A stretch of 64,000 bases of DNA from Catellatospora paridis (GCF_009720365.1 NZ_ML769320.1:44952-108951); one strand, 5' to 3'. Shown: positions 48,518 to 56,518, numbered from the stretch's first letter. Translations and numbers: made by a program. The notes: a model not told the origin generated them from the letters alone.

Positions 48518-49351
48518 TTAGGGAGGGGGGAGGAGGGGGCGGAGGGTGGTGATTATGCGGGCGGGGTGGCGGTAGAGGTCGGCGTCGGTGAAGTGGCGCA
48601 TGCGCCAGCCCTGGGTGGCCAGCCAGTTGCCGCGGTGGCGGTCGTGGCGGATGCGGTCGCGGGTGAGGTGGGAGGAGCCGTCGTACTCGATGCCGACCTT
48701 GAGTTCTTCGTAGCCCAGGTCGAGGCGGAAGTAGCCGACCTGGAGCTGGGGTTCGGGGCGGGGCAGTCCGCCGTCGATGACGACCAGGCGTAACTGGCTT
48801 TCCTGGCGGCATTCGGCGCGGGCGTCGGCGAGGGGGACCAGTTCGCGGGCCTGGCGGACGCCAGGGAGGCCGCCGTGGGTGATCAGTTCTGCTGCGAGAA
48901 GGTCGGGGGTTACGGTGTCGGCGCGTAGTGCGGCGTCGAGGATCGGCAGGGCGTCGATGCGGCGTACGACGCGGGCCAAGGTCACCGCGACGCGCTCGGG
49001 TGGCAGCACTGGGACGCCGTGGAGAAACACCGGCACGGGGAGCGGGAGGGCTGACTCGCCGGAACGCACTCCCGCAAGTCTCGGGTGGGGACTGCCCTGT
49101 GGGACCGTCACGTGGATCAGTGGAGAAGGCGATACCCCGAAGCCGTGCCAAGCCGCAGCCGTCGGCCCCGACAACCGGGCACCCTCCGGGAGCAGTGCGA
49201 ACAGCGCCTGCACCCGGCTGATCTCATTCGTGTCCAGCGCATAGACACCCCGCCAGGGCCGGCTCAGATCACCACGGCGATACGCGGTCCGCAGCGTCTG
49301 CACCGAAACCCCCGCAGCACCCAACTGCCGAAGCGTTCCAGGAACAGTCAC
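48518..49351 (-). CDS. AbiEi-like N terminus with DUF559 (VSR-type endonuclease-like) C terminus
   Basis: 277 residues. The N-terminal winged-helix-like part (GVSVQTLRTAYRRGDLSRPWRGVYAL, then SGPTAAAWHGFG) resembles the AbiEi antitoxin-type domain. The C-terminal part has VGYFRLDLGYEELKVGIEYDGSSHL and the basic RHDRHRGNWLATQGWRMRHFTDADLY, the DUF559 fold of VSR/restriction-like endonucleases with the metal-binding D and E-Y-D in place. No toxin partner lies next to it. It is a monocistronic minus-strand gene bracketed by inverted repeat A copies and preceded by two DnaA-box-like 9-mers. These genes occur in many copies in actinomycetes; the role is unproven. Confidence 0.8.
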   Translation of the reverse strand: MTVPGTLRQLGAAGVSVQTLRTAYRRGDLSRPWRGVYALDTNEISRVQALFALLPEGARLSGPTAAAWHGFGVSPSPLIHVTVPQGSPHPRLAGVRSGESALPLPVPVFLHGVPVLPPERVAVTLARVVRRIDALPILDAALRADTVTPDLLAAELITHGGLPGVRQARELVPLADARAECRQESQLRLVVIDGGLPRPEPQLQVGYFRLDLGYEELKVGIEYDGSSHLTRDRIRHDRHRGNWLATQGWRMRHFTDADLYRHPARIITTLRPLLPPP

Positions 49352-49405
49352 ACCCCGCAGCCTGCGACGCCCCCGCCCTCAACTCCACCGCCCCGCGCTA
49401 CCCCC

Positions 49406-49432
49406 TGTGGACAACCCCACCCTTGTGGACAA
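49406..49432. promoter_or_regulatory. Pair of DnaA-box-like 9-mers
   Basis: TGTGGACAA occurs at 49406-49414 and 49424-49432; the complement TTGTCCACA is the DnaA box of high-GC actinomycetes. The direct pair has 18-bp spacing in the upstream region of the DUF559-like gene. There is no AT-rich element and no dnaA or dnaN gene, so this is not an origin. Confidence 0.45.
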
Positions 49433-49469
49433 CCCCCACCCGACCCCGGCTCTGTGCTACACCCCAAAC

Positions 49470-49560
49470 AAGATCGCGACGATCTTGCGTGAACTGTTCA
49501 GGATATGGCCGGTTTGCCCGTGTCATACCCACAGTCCACGCAAGATCGTCGCGATCTTGG
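49470..49560. repeat. Palindromic repeat family A, copy 5 (inverted)
   Basis: AAGATCGCGACGATCTTGCG at one end and AAGATCGTCGCGATCTTGG at the other. The asymmetric centre (GTGTCATACCCACAGT) is the reverse complement of that in copy 4, so the two copies face each other across the DUF559-like gene. It ends 3 bp before the sdhB stop. Confidence 0.88.
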
Positions 49561-49563
49561 CAG

Positions 49564-50559
49564 TCAGCGCTCGGGGTGGTAGTAGTTCAGGCTGTTGGGG
49601 TTGATCGGGAACGTGATGTCGTCGCCGAACGGGGACGCGGCGGCGGCCCGGTCGGAGAGCATTTCGTTCAGGTTCACGTGGCCTGAGGCGTTGACGTCGG
49701 TCGGCTGAGGCGGCGTGAGTTCGCGGCCGAAGTCGACGGGGGCCTGGCCGTCGGTGACCGTCACCGGGCCTGCGTGCACCGTGGGGCCGGCGGGCACGGT
49801 GGCGGCCAGCTGGTCACGGCGGAGAATCTTGCGTCCGAATACCACCAGCGGATCATACCGGCGGTCCACGACCCGTTCCTTCATGGGGATGATGGCGTTG
49901 TCGGTGATCTTGATGTGTTCGGGGCAGACCTCGGTGCAGCACTTGGTGATGTTGCAGTAGCCCAGGCCCTGCGACTGCTGCGCGATCTCCTTGCGGTCGT
50001 GGCGGGCGTCGAGCGGGTGCATGTCCAGCTCGGCGGCGCGGATGAACAGCCGCGGGCCGGAGAAGGCCGGCTTGTTCTCGTCGTGGTCGCGTACGACGTG
50101 GCAGGTGTTCTGGCACAGGAAGCACTCGATGCACTTGCGGAACTCCTGCGAGCGCTCCACGTCGATCTGCTGCATCCGGTACTCGCCGGGGGCCAGGTCG
50201 GCCGGGGGCGCGAACGCGGGCATCTCCTGTGCCTTCTGGTAGTTGAAGGACACGTCGGTGACCAGGTCGCGGATGACCGGGAAGGCCCGCAGCGGCGTGA
50301 TCGAGATGGTCTCGTCCTCCTCGAAGGTGGACATCCGGGTCATGCACCCGAGGCGGGGCATGCCGTTGATCTCCATCGAGCAGGAGCCGCACTTGCCGGC
50401 CTTGCAGTTCCAGCGGCAGGCCAGGTCGGGCTCCTGGGTGGCCTGCAGCCGGTGGATGACGTCGAGCACGACCTCGCCCTCGTTTACCTCGACCTTGTAG
50501 TCGTTCAACTGGCCACCGGCGGCGTCGCCACGCCACACCTTGAACTGACGAACGGTCAT
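49564..50559 (-). CDS. sdhB: Succinate dehydrogenase iron-sulfur subunit
   Basis: 331 residues. The N-terminal ferredoxin domain has the 2Fe-2S Cys set (CRWNCKAGKCGSCS and MPRLGCM). The C-terminal domain has CIECFLCQNTC for the 4Fe-4S cluster and YCNITKCCTEVCPEHI for the others. About 75 extra C-terminal residues, Pro/Ala-rich and ending NYYHPER, go beyond the usual 250. It carries electrons from SdhA to the membrane subunit. Gene order sdhC-sdhA-sdhB matches the mycobacterial Sdh1 operon. A 24-codon SERSE mini-ORF links it to sdhA. Confidence 0.95.
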   Translation of the reverse strand: MTVRQFKVWRGDAAGGQLNDYKVEVNEGEVVLDVIHRLQATQEPDLACRWNCKAGKCGSCSMEINGMPRLGCMTRMSTFEEDETISITPLRAFPVIRDLVTDVSFNYQKAQEMPAFAPPADLAPGEYRMQQIDVERSQEFRKCIECFLCQNTCHVVRDHDENKPAFSGPRLFIRAAELDMHPLDARHDRKEIAQQSQGLGYCNITKCCTEVCPEHIKITDNAIIPMKERVVDRRYDPLVVFGRKILRRDQLAATVPAGPTVHAGPVTVTDGQAPVDFGRELTPPQPTDVNASGHVNLNEMLSDRAAAASPFGDDITFPINPNSLNYYHPER

Positions 50560-50630
50560 GCCGTCACCTCGCTGCGCTCGGCTCCGTCATGACGAGCCTG
50601 GGACACGATGAGTTCGCTCCGCTCACTCAT
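50556..50630 (-). CDS. SERSE mini-ORF between sdhA and sdhB
   Basis: 24 codons, beginning MSERSELIVSQ and ending GAERSEVTA. Its ATG overlaps the sdhA stop (ATGA at 50630-50627) and its TGA overlaps the sdhB start (ATGA at 50559-50556). The codons for ERSE (GAGCGCAGCGAG) and the following GAGGTGAC supply the sdhB ribosome site. Same design as the elements at 54887, 57681 and 58762. Likely a coupling spacer rather than a functional peptide, but it is an open, overlapped ORF. Confidence 0.6.
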   Translation of the reverse strand: MSERSELIVSQARHDGAERSEVTA

Positions 50631-52510
50631 GACAGCTCCTTGTCGGTCATGTACTTGGCCAGCTCGGACTTGTCGAACAGGGCGAGCAGGTCGGGGGTCA
50701 TCGTGGGGATCGGCTGGTGGGTGAGGTCCACGTCGCCGTCGGGGGTCAGCGCACAGACGAGGTTGACCTGCCGCCACTTGGCGTCCATCTTCGGGAAGTC
50801 CTCGCGGGTGTGGCCGCCGCGCGACTCCTCGCGCTCCAGTGCCGCCTTCGCGGTGCACTCCGACACGACCAGCATGTTGCGCAGGTCGAGGGCGAGGTGC
50901 CAGCCCGGGTTGTAGCGGCGGCCGCCGGCCGCGCCGACCTTGCGGATGCGTTCACGCAGCTCGGACAGGCGCGACAGGGACTCCTGCAGCTCGCCCTTGC
51001 GGCGGATGATGCCGACCAGGTCGCCCATCACGTCCTGAAGATCGCTCTGCAGGGTGTACGGGTTCTCGCCGCCGTCCCGGGCCAGGGGCGTGAGCGCCTC
51101 CTCGACCGCGGCCGCGACCTGCTTGTCGTCGACCTTGGGGCGCTTGCCCAGGGTGTCGGTGTAGCTGGCCGCGTACTCGCCCGCGCGCTTGCCGAAGACC
51201 AGCAGGTCGGACAGGGAGTTGCCGCCGAGGCGGTTGGAGCCGTGCATGCCGCCGGACACTTCGCCGGCCGCGTACAGGCCGAGCACGCCCGCGGACGCGG
51301 TGTCCGGGTCGACCTCGACGCCGCCCATCACGTAGTGGCAGGTCGGGCCGACCTCCATGGGCTGCGTCGTGATGTCCACGTCGGCCAGTTCCTTGAACTG
51401 GTGGTACATGGACGGCAGCTTCTTGAGGATCTCCGCGGCGGGGCGGCGCGAGGCGATGTCGAGGTAGACGCCGCCGGCCTTGGTGCCACGACCGGCCTTG
51501 ACCTCGGAGTTGATGGCGCGGGCCACCTCGTCGCGGGGCAGCAGCTCGGGGGGACGCCGGTTGTTGTCCGGGTCGGTGTACCAGCGGTCGCCCTCCTCGG
51601 GCGTCTCCGCGTACTGCTTGCGGAACACGTCCGGGACGTACTCGAACATGAAGCGCTTGCCCTCGGAGTTCTTGAGGACGCCGCCGTCGCCGCGCACCGA
51701 TTCGGTGACCAGGATGCCCCGCACCGACGGCGGCCACACCATGCCGGTCGGGTGGAACTGCAGGAACTCCATGTTGATCAGCTTCGCCCCGGCGCGCAGC
51801 GCCAGCGCGTGGCCGTCACCGGTGTACTCCCACGAGTTCGAGGTGACCTTGTAGGAGCGGCCGACGCCGCCCGTGGCCAGCACGACGGCGGGGGCCTCGA
51901 ACAGCACGAACTCGCCGGACTCGCGGTGGTAGCCGAACGCGCCCGCGATCCGCTTGATCCCGCCGGTCTCGTCGAGCAGCAGCTCGGTGATGGTGCACTC
52001 GGCGAACACGCGCAGCCGCGCCTGGTAGTCGCCGTGCTGGGCCTTGTCCTCCTGCTGCAGCGACACGATCTTCTGCTGCAGGGTGCGGATCAGCTCCAGG
52101 CCGGTGCGGTCGCCGACGTGGGCCAGGCGCGGGTACTCGTGGCCGCCGAAGTTGCGCTGCGAGATCTTGCCGTCCTTGGTCCGGTCGAAGAGCGCGCCGT
52201 AGGTCTCCAGCTCCCAGATCCGCTCCGGCGCCTCCTTGGCGTGCAGCTCGGCCATCCGGTAGTTGTTCAGGAACTTGCCGCCCCGCATGGTGTCGCGGAA
52301 GTGGACCATCCAGTTGTCGTTCGAGTTGACGTTGCCCATCGCGGCCGCCGCGCCGCCCTCGGCCATGACCGTGTGGGCCTTGCCGAACAGCGACTTCGAG
52401 ATGATGGCGACCTTCTTGCCGGCCAGCCGTGCCTCGATCGCGGCGCGCAGACCCGCGCCGCCGGCGCCGATCACGACGACGTCGTACCAGTGCTTCTCAA
52501 TGTTGATCAT
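50627..52510 (-). CDS. sdhA: Succinate dehydrogenase flavoprotein subunit
   Basis: 627 residues. FAD binding by VVVIGAGGAGLRAAIEARLAG, the covalent-flavin His region SLFGKAHTVMAEGG, the substrate site with EFLQFHPTGM and the later TSGGMHGSNRLGGNSLSDLLVFG-type block are present. It oxidises succinate to fumarate. Its length and sequence fit the Sdh1-type (Rv0248c-like) enzyme. Translation start ATG at 52510 follows the sdhC stop by 21 bp. Confidence 0.96.
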   Translation of the reverse strand: MINIEKHWYDVVVIGAGGAGLRAAIEARLAGKKVAIISKSLFGKAHTVMAEGGAAAAMGNVNSNDNWMVHFRDTMRGGKFLNNYRMAELHAKEAPERIWELETYGALFDRTKDGKISQRNFGGHEYPRLAHVGDRTGLELIRTLQQKIVSLQQEDKAQHGDYQARLRVFAECTITELLLDETGGIKRIAGAFGYHRESGEFVLFEAPAVVLATGGVGRSYKVTSNSWEYTGDGHALALRAGAKLINMEFLQFHPTGMVWPPSVRGILVTESVRGDGGVLKNSEGKRFMFEYVPDVFRKQYAETPEEGDRWYTDPDNNRRPPELLPRDEVARAINSEVKAGRGTKAGGVYLDIASRRPAAEILKKLPSMYHQFKELADVDITTQPMEVGPTCHYVMGGVEVDPDTASAGVLGLYAAGEVSGGMHGSNRLGGNSLSDLLVFGKRAGEYAASYTDTLGKRPKVDDKQVAAAVEEALTPLARDGGENPYTLQSDLQDVMGDLVGIIRRKGELQESLSRLSELRERIRKVGAAGGRRYNPGWHLALDLRNMLVVSECTAKAALEREESRGGHTREDFPKMDAKWRQVNLVCALTPDGDVDLTHQPIPTMTPDLLALFDKSELAKYMTDKELS

Positions 52511-52531
52511 TTTTGTGCCACCTATCCCGGC

Positions 52532-53338
52532 TCAGCCGATGAACCGCAGGTCGGACCACCAGCCGGCGGCGAGACCCATGATGTAGAAGTCGGTGAGCGC
52601 CAGCGTCGCCAGCGTGATCCAGGCCAGTCCCATGTGCCGGGTGTTCAGCACCGAGACCCAGCTCCAGAGCTTGTAGCGCACCGGGTGCTTGGAGAAGTGC
52701 TTGAGCCGGCCGCCGATGATGTGCCGGCAGGAGTGGCAGGAGGCGGTGTACGCCCACAGCATGATCACGTTGATCCACAGGATCACGTTGCCCAGGCCGA
52801 ACCCGAAGCCGCTCGGGGAGTGCATGGCCAGCACGGCGTCCCAGGTGTTGATGAGCGAGATCAGCACCGCGGCGTAGAAGGCGTACCGGTGCGCGTTCTG
52901 GAAGATCAGCGGGAAGCGGGTCTCGCCCGAGTACTTCGCGTGGCCGTCGGGGACGGCGCAGGCGGGCGGCGACAGCCAGAACGACCGGTAGTACGCCTTG
53001 CGGTAGTAGTAGCAGGTCAGCCGGAAGAGCAGCAGGAACGGCAGGGACAGCGCCGCGAACGGGATCAGCGGGTTGTCCGGGATGAACCGTCCGAACTCGG
53101 CGGCGGCCGGGTAGCAGCCCTTGGAGACGCAGGGGGAGTAGAACGGGGTCAGGTAGTGGTACGCGTCGACCCAGTACAACTTCTGCATGAACACCCGGAA
53201 CGTCGCGTACGCGACCCAGGCGGTGAGACCAATGACCGTCAGCACCGGTGCGAGCCACCAGCGGTCGGTGCGCAACGTCTTGGCCTCGATCGCGGCGCGC
53301 GGTTTCGCGCCGGCCGGCCTCGTTGCCGTCGTCGTCAT
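52532..53338 (-). CDS. sdhC: Succinate dehydrogenase membrane anchor (cytochrome b subunit)
   Basis: 268 residues with five predicted membrane helices. His residues in the helices (NAHRYAFYAAVLISL, SCHSCRHIIGGRL, RHMGLAWITL) are the expected heme and quinone ligands. The loop FYSPCVSKGCYPAAAEFG is characteristic of the mycobacterial Sdh1 anchor (Rv0249c type). It passes electrons to menaquinone. AGGGAG lies 8 nt before the ATG at 53338. First gene of sdhCAB. Confidence 0.9.
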   Translation of the reverse strand: MTTTATRPAGAKPRAAIEAKTLRTDRWWLAPVLTVIGLTAWVAYATFRVFMQKLYWVDAYHYLTPFYSPCVSKGCYPAAAEFGRFIPDNPLIPFAALSLPFLLLFRLTCYYYRKAYYRSFWLSPPACAVPDGHAKYSGETRFPLIFQNAHRYAFYAAVLISLINTWDAVLAMHSPSGFGFGLGNVILWINVIMLWAYTASCHSCRHIIGGRLKHFSKHPVRYKLWSWVSVLNTRHMGLAWITLATLALTDFYIMGLAAGWWSDLRFIG

Positions 53339-53421
53339 CTTCGTCGCTCCCTGAGATACGCAGTCGTGGGAACACGTGCGTGGATCAATCACGGACACGT
53401 TACGCCGAAAGATGTCGATCA

Positions 53422-53437
53422 TGTGACTCGGGACACT
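53422..53437. promoter_or_regulatory. Weak CRP-like box upstream of sdhC
   Basis: GTG-N8-CAC at 53423-53436 within TGTGACTCGGGACACT; only the left half matches TGTGA fully. It lies 85 bp before the sdhC start. One of three such sites in the window. Confidence 0.3.
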
Positions 53438-53486
53438 GTGATGTGTCGCATCGTTCCCTTGTCGAGGGTCACCACCAGCAGTAATT

Positions 53487-53570
53487 CCAAGATCGCTCGA
53501 CTTGCCGGGCAGGTGGGCGAGTGCGGACGCAAGATACGCACAGGCGCCGGGCAAGTCGAGCGATCAAGGG
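53487..53570. repeat. Palindromic repeat family B, copy 2
   Basis: GATCGCTCGACTTGCC and GGCAAGTCGAGCGATC are perfect 16-bp complements at the ends, with GGGCA/CCGGGC next to them and a ~40-bp centre. It lies between divergent-from-end sdhC and tldE and ends 6 bp before the tldE stop. Confidence 0.85.
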
Positions 53571-53576
53571 CGGCCG

Positions 53577-54890
53577 TCAGCCGCTGGCGTTGCCGGTGAT
53601 GTTCCAGGAGGCCAGGTGCAGGGCCGGGGCGGTCCACGCGCCGAGGAACACCCGCGACGGCTGCGGCACCGCCTCCGCGCCGACGCCGAGCACCGCGCCC
53701 GGCCCGAGGGCCTGCGGGTAGAGCTGGGTGAAGCGCATGTTGCGCACCGGCCGGGTCACCTCGCCGCCCTCGATCAGCCAGACGCCGTTGCGGGTCAGGC
53801 CGGTCAGCGCCAGCGTGCGCGGGTCGAGCACGCGGGTGTACCAGAGGTCGGTGATCAGCAGGCCGCGCTCGATCCGCGAGATCATCTCCTCGGTGCTGCT
53901 GCCGCCGGGCGCGAACCCGAGGTTGTTGAGGAGCGGACCCCAGGCCGCGCTGCCCCCGTGGCCGGTCGAGACGGCCCCGGCCACCGCCGCGGTGCGCCGG
54001 TCGTGCGCGAGCGCCGCGGTGACGCCCTTCTCGACCAGGGCGAGCCGGGTGCGCGGGGTGCCCTCGCCGTCGAAGGGCTCCCGCGGGTCGTCGTACAGGC
54101 TGATCGCCTCGTCGAACTGGGCCACGCCCAGCTCGGCGAACGAGCGCCGCTCCTGGACGGCCTTGGCGTTGAAGCCGAACAGGGCGAAGTTGGTGAGCAG
54201 GTCGGCGACCGCCTCGGGTTCGAGGACCACCTCGTACCGGTCGGGCGGCAGTTCCACCGGGTCGGCCAGCGCCCGGGCCTTGCCCGCGGCGCGCGTGCCC
54301 AGCGCCGTGCCGTCCAGGTCGGACAGGCGCACGCTGGAGCGGCGGGCCACCCCGTCCGCACCGGCGTCGCGCGCGATGCCGTCCAACTCCGCGGTCGTGG
54401 CCTGCGCGGCCAGGGCCTGGCCCGCGGAGTTGCGGTACGCGCCGGACCAGTGGCCGGTCTGGCAGTAGCCGGCCGTCTCCAGGCCGCCCGCCGCGTCGAC
54501 GAAGTCCCGCACGCGGGCCGCCCGGTCGTCGGGCGAGGCGTTCCGGGTCGCCTCGTCGACGACGCCGGGCAGGGCGAGCGGCGCCGCCGGGGCCAGGCCC
54601 GGCCAGCCCGGATCGCGGGGAGCCGAGCGCACCGCGGCGGCGGTGCGCGCCACCAGCGAGGTCAGCCCTTCCGGGCTGGTCAGCGTCGTGGTGGTGGTGA
54701 CGGTGCGGCCGTCCAGGTGCGCGCGCAGCCGCACGCTGACGGTGTCCTCGGCGACGTTCTGGTGGATGCGCGAGTTCGCGAACCGGGTCAGCGCCCGGTG
54801 CACGGCGTCGGCGGTGACGTCGACCTCGGCCCCGGGCAGCGCCCGCACCGCGAGGTCCAGCACCTGCTCAGCCGTCTGCGACACGTTCAT
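53577..54890 (-). CDS. tldE: TldE/PmbA-like metalloprotease subunit
   Basis: 437 residues of the PmbA/TldE family, the non-catalytic partner of TldD. No HExxxH is present, as expected. Conserved features include the N-terminal fold with VSVRLRAHLDGR, the LFGFNAKAVQERRSF segment and the C-terminal GLTRNGVWLIEGGEVTRPVRNMRFTQ block. With TldD it forms a cytoplasmic protease that degrades unfolded peptides and matures some modified peptides. A SERSE mini-ORF couples it to tldD. Confidence 0.92.
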   Translation of the reverse strand: MNVSQTAEQVLDLAVRALPGAEVDVTADAVHRALTRFANSRIHQNVAEDTVSVRLRAHLDGRTVTTTTTLTSPEGLTSLVARTAAAVRSAPRDPGWPGLAPAAPLALPGVVDEATRNASPDDRAARVRDFVDAAGGLETAGYCQTGHWSGAYRNSAGQALAAQATTAELDGIARDAGADGVARRSSVRLSDLDGTALGTRAAGKARALADPVELPPDRYEVVLEPEAVADLLTNFALFGFNAKAVQERRSFAELGVAQFDEAISLYDDPREPFDGEGTPRTRLALVEKGVTAALAHDRRTAAVAGAVSTGHGGSAAWGPLLNNLGFAPGGSSTEEMISRIERGLLITDLWYTRVLDPRTLALTGLTRNGVWLIEGGEVTRPVRNMRFTQLYPQALGPGAVLGVGAEAVPQPSRVFLGAWTAPALHLASWNITGNASG

Positions 54891-54961
54891 GCCCGCTCCT
54901 CGCTTCGCTCGTCACCGGCATGCGTCTGATGGCCCGTGATTCGCTCGCTGCGCTCGCTCAT
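54887..54961 (-). CDS. SERSE mini-ORF between tldD and tldE
   Basis: 24 codons, beginning MSERSERITGHQ and ending DERSEERA. The ATG overlaps the tldD stop and the TGA overlaps the tldE ATG (both ATGA). Its GAAGCGAGGAG provides the ribosome site of tldE. Same design as the elements at 50556, 57681 and 58762. Confidence 0.6.
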   Translation of the reverse strand: MSERSERITGHQTHAGDERSEERA

Positions 54962-56394
54962 GCCCGCACCCCCACCCGAACGTTCTGGAACCGGGCCGGG
55001 GCGGACGGGTGGCCGGTGTGCCCGACCTGCGTCGGTTGGCCCTTGCCGCAGTTCGGCGTGCCCCAGTACTCGATCTCGCTGGACAGCATGTCCATCGACT
55101 GCCAGAACTTCGGCCCGATCCCGGTATACGTGGGATTGCGCAGCATCCGGCCCTTCTTCCCGTTCTTCACCTCGTACGCGATCTCGCAGCCGAACTGGAA
55201 GTTGAGCCGCTTGTCGTCGATGGACCATGAGCGGTTGTGCTCCATGAACACGCCGTCGTCGGTCTCGGCGATGATCTGCTCCAGGGTGTGCGGGCCGGGT
55301 TCGAGGCCGACGTTGGTCATCCGCACCATGGGCAGCCGGGCCCAGCCGTCGGCCCGCACGCTGCCGCCGTAGTCGAGCCCGGCCAGCGCCGCCGAGTCCC
55401 GCCCGGCCAGCACGCCGACCCAGATCCCGTCCTTGACCGCGTACCGCTTGGCCGCCGGGGTGCCCTCGTCGTCGAAGCCGAAGCTGCCCAGCGCGCCGGG
55501 CAGGGTCGGGTCGATGGTGACGTTCATCAGCTCCGAGCCGTAGCGCAGCGAGCCCAGCTGGGACAGGTCCAGCCAGGACGTGCCCGCGAAGGCGGCCTCC
55601 CAGCCGAGGATCCGGTCCAGCTCGATGGCGTGCCCGACGGACTCGTGGATCTGCAGGAACAGCTGCTCGCCGCCGAGGATCAGCGCGGTCTCCCCGCTCG
55701 GGCACAGCGGCGCGGTCAGCAGCTGCCGCGACTCCTCGGCCAGGCGCGGCGCGTGGGCGAGCAGGTCCAGGCCCTGGACCAGCTCCCAGCCGCGGGTGCC
55801 GTACTGGCCGCGGGCGGCGGGGTAGGAGCGCACCTGGGTCTCGCCCGCGCCGATCGCGGTGGCCTGGATGCCCGCGCCGCACTCGCGTACGTGCTGGTCG
55901 ATGCGGTGGCCCTCGCTGGAGACGAACCACTTGCGGGTGTCCCAGATCTGGTAGACGCCGGTGGCCTGGTCCGCGCCGTGCTCGACCATCGTCTTGGTGG
56001 CGTGGGTGAGCAGGTCGCCCTTGTCGGACAGCGGCACCGCGAGCGGGTCGAGGCGGCACTCGCTGGCCCAGGTGGCGGTGCTGACCGTGGTCGGCACCAG
56101 GTCCACGCCCGGCCCGGCGACCCGCGCGCTGGCCTTGGCGATGGCCGTGGCACGTGCCCCGGCCAGCCGGGCGGCGCTGTCGGACAGGTCCGGCACGGCG
56201 TAGAAGCCCCAGCTGGAGCCGACGAGCGCGCGTACGCCGATGCCCGCGGACTCGTCCGAGTTCAGCTCCTCGACCTCGCCGTTGCGGGCCTCCATGGACT
56301 CGTATCGCTTGTGCATCACCCGCGCGTCTGCGTAGCGCGCGCCCGCGTCCAGCGCCGCCGCCACCGCCGCCTCCGCGACGTCGAAAAAGCTCAT
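54958..56394 (-). CDS. tldD: TldD-like metalloprotease catalytic subunit
   Basis: 478 residues. The catalytic zinc motif is HESVGH (H250, E251, H255) in FLQIHESVGHAIELD, with a third ligand expected at the C-terminal Cys in GTPNCGKGQP. The central GSFGFDDEGTPAAK block, which is cut or flexible in the family, and IDDKRLNFQFGCEIAYEVKNG are intact. The ATG at 56394 follows TAGGGT by 7 nt, which favours it over an ATG three codons earlier. It lies between inverted copies of repeat B together with tldE. Confidence 0.93.
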   Translation of the reverse strand: MSFFDVAEAAVAAALDAGARYADARVMHKRYESMEARNGEVEELNSDESAGIGVRALVGSSWGFYAVPDLSDSAARLAGARATAIAKASARVAGPGVDLVPTTVSTATWASECRLDPLAVPLSDKGDLLTHATKTMVEHGADQATGVYQIWDTRKWFVSSEGHRIDQHVRECGAGIQATAIGAGETQVRSYPAARGQYGTRGWELVQGLDLLAHAPRLAEESRQLLTAPLCPSGETALILGGEQLFLQIHESVGHAIELDRILGWEAAFAGTSWLDLSQLGSLRYGSELMNVTIDPTLPGALGSFGFDDEGTPAAKRYAVKDGIWVGVLAGRDSAALAGLDYGGSVRADGWARLPMVRMTNVGLEPGPHTLEQIIAETDDGVFMEHNRSWSIDDKRLNFQFGCEIAYEVKNGKKGRMLRNPTYTGIGPKFWQSMDMLSSEIEYWGTPNCGKGQPTQVGHTGHPSAPARFQNVRVGVRA

Positions 56395-56401
56395 GATCGC
56401 C

Positions 56402-56407
56402 ACCCTA
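56402..56407 (-). promoter_or_regulatory. -10 box TAGGGT of tldD
   Basis: TAGGGT on the minus strand with 7 nt to the ATG at 56394; leaderless. Confidence 0.5.
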
Positions 56408-56440
56408 GCCCGCGAATGACCGATCCGGCGCCCACGCGGC

Positions 56441-56518
56441 GTGATCGTCGGACTTGCCTGGCAATCGGGGGAATCATGGGCGCTCTTTCGCCCGTTTGCC
56501 AGGCAATTCGAACGATCA
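56441..56518. repeat. Palindromic repeat family B, copy 3 (inverted)
   Basis: GATCGTCGGACTTGCCTGGC and GCCAGGCAATTCGAACGATC pair at the ends. The asymmetric centre is the reverse complement of that in copies 1 and 2, so copies 2 and 3 face each other across tldDE. Confidence 0.8.

Noticed and set aside
48518-49351. A complete AbiE toxin-antitoxin pair
   Set aside because: No AbiEii nucleotidyltransferase gene lies beside it; neighbours are the iron importer and sdhB.
49406-49432. Chromosomal origin of replication
   Set aside because: Only two DnaA boxes, no AT-rich unwinding region, and no dnaA, dnaN, rpmH or gyrase genes nearby.
6176-49560. CRISPR array or integron attC sites for the family A repeats
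   Set aside because: Copies are kilobases apart, without regular spacers, without cas or integrase genes; they are dispersed palindromes.
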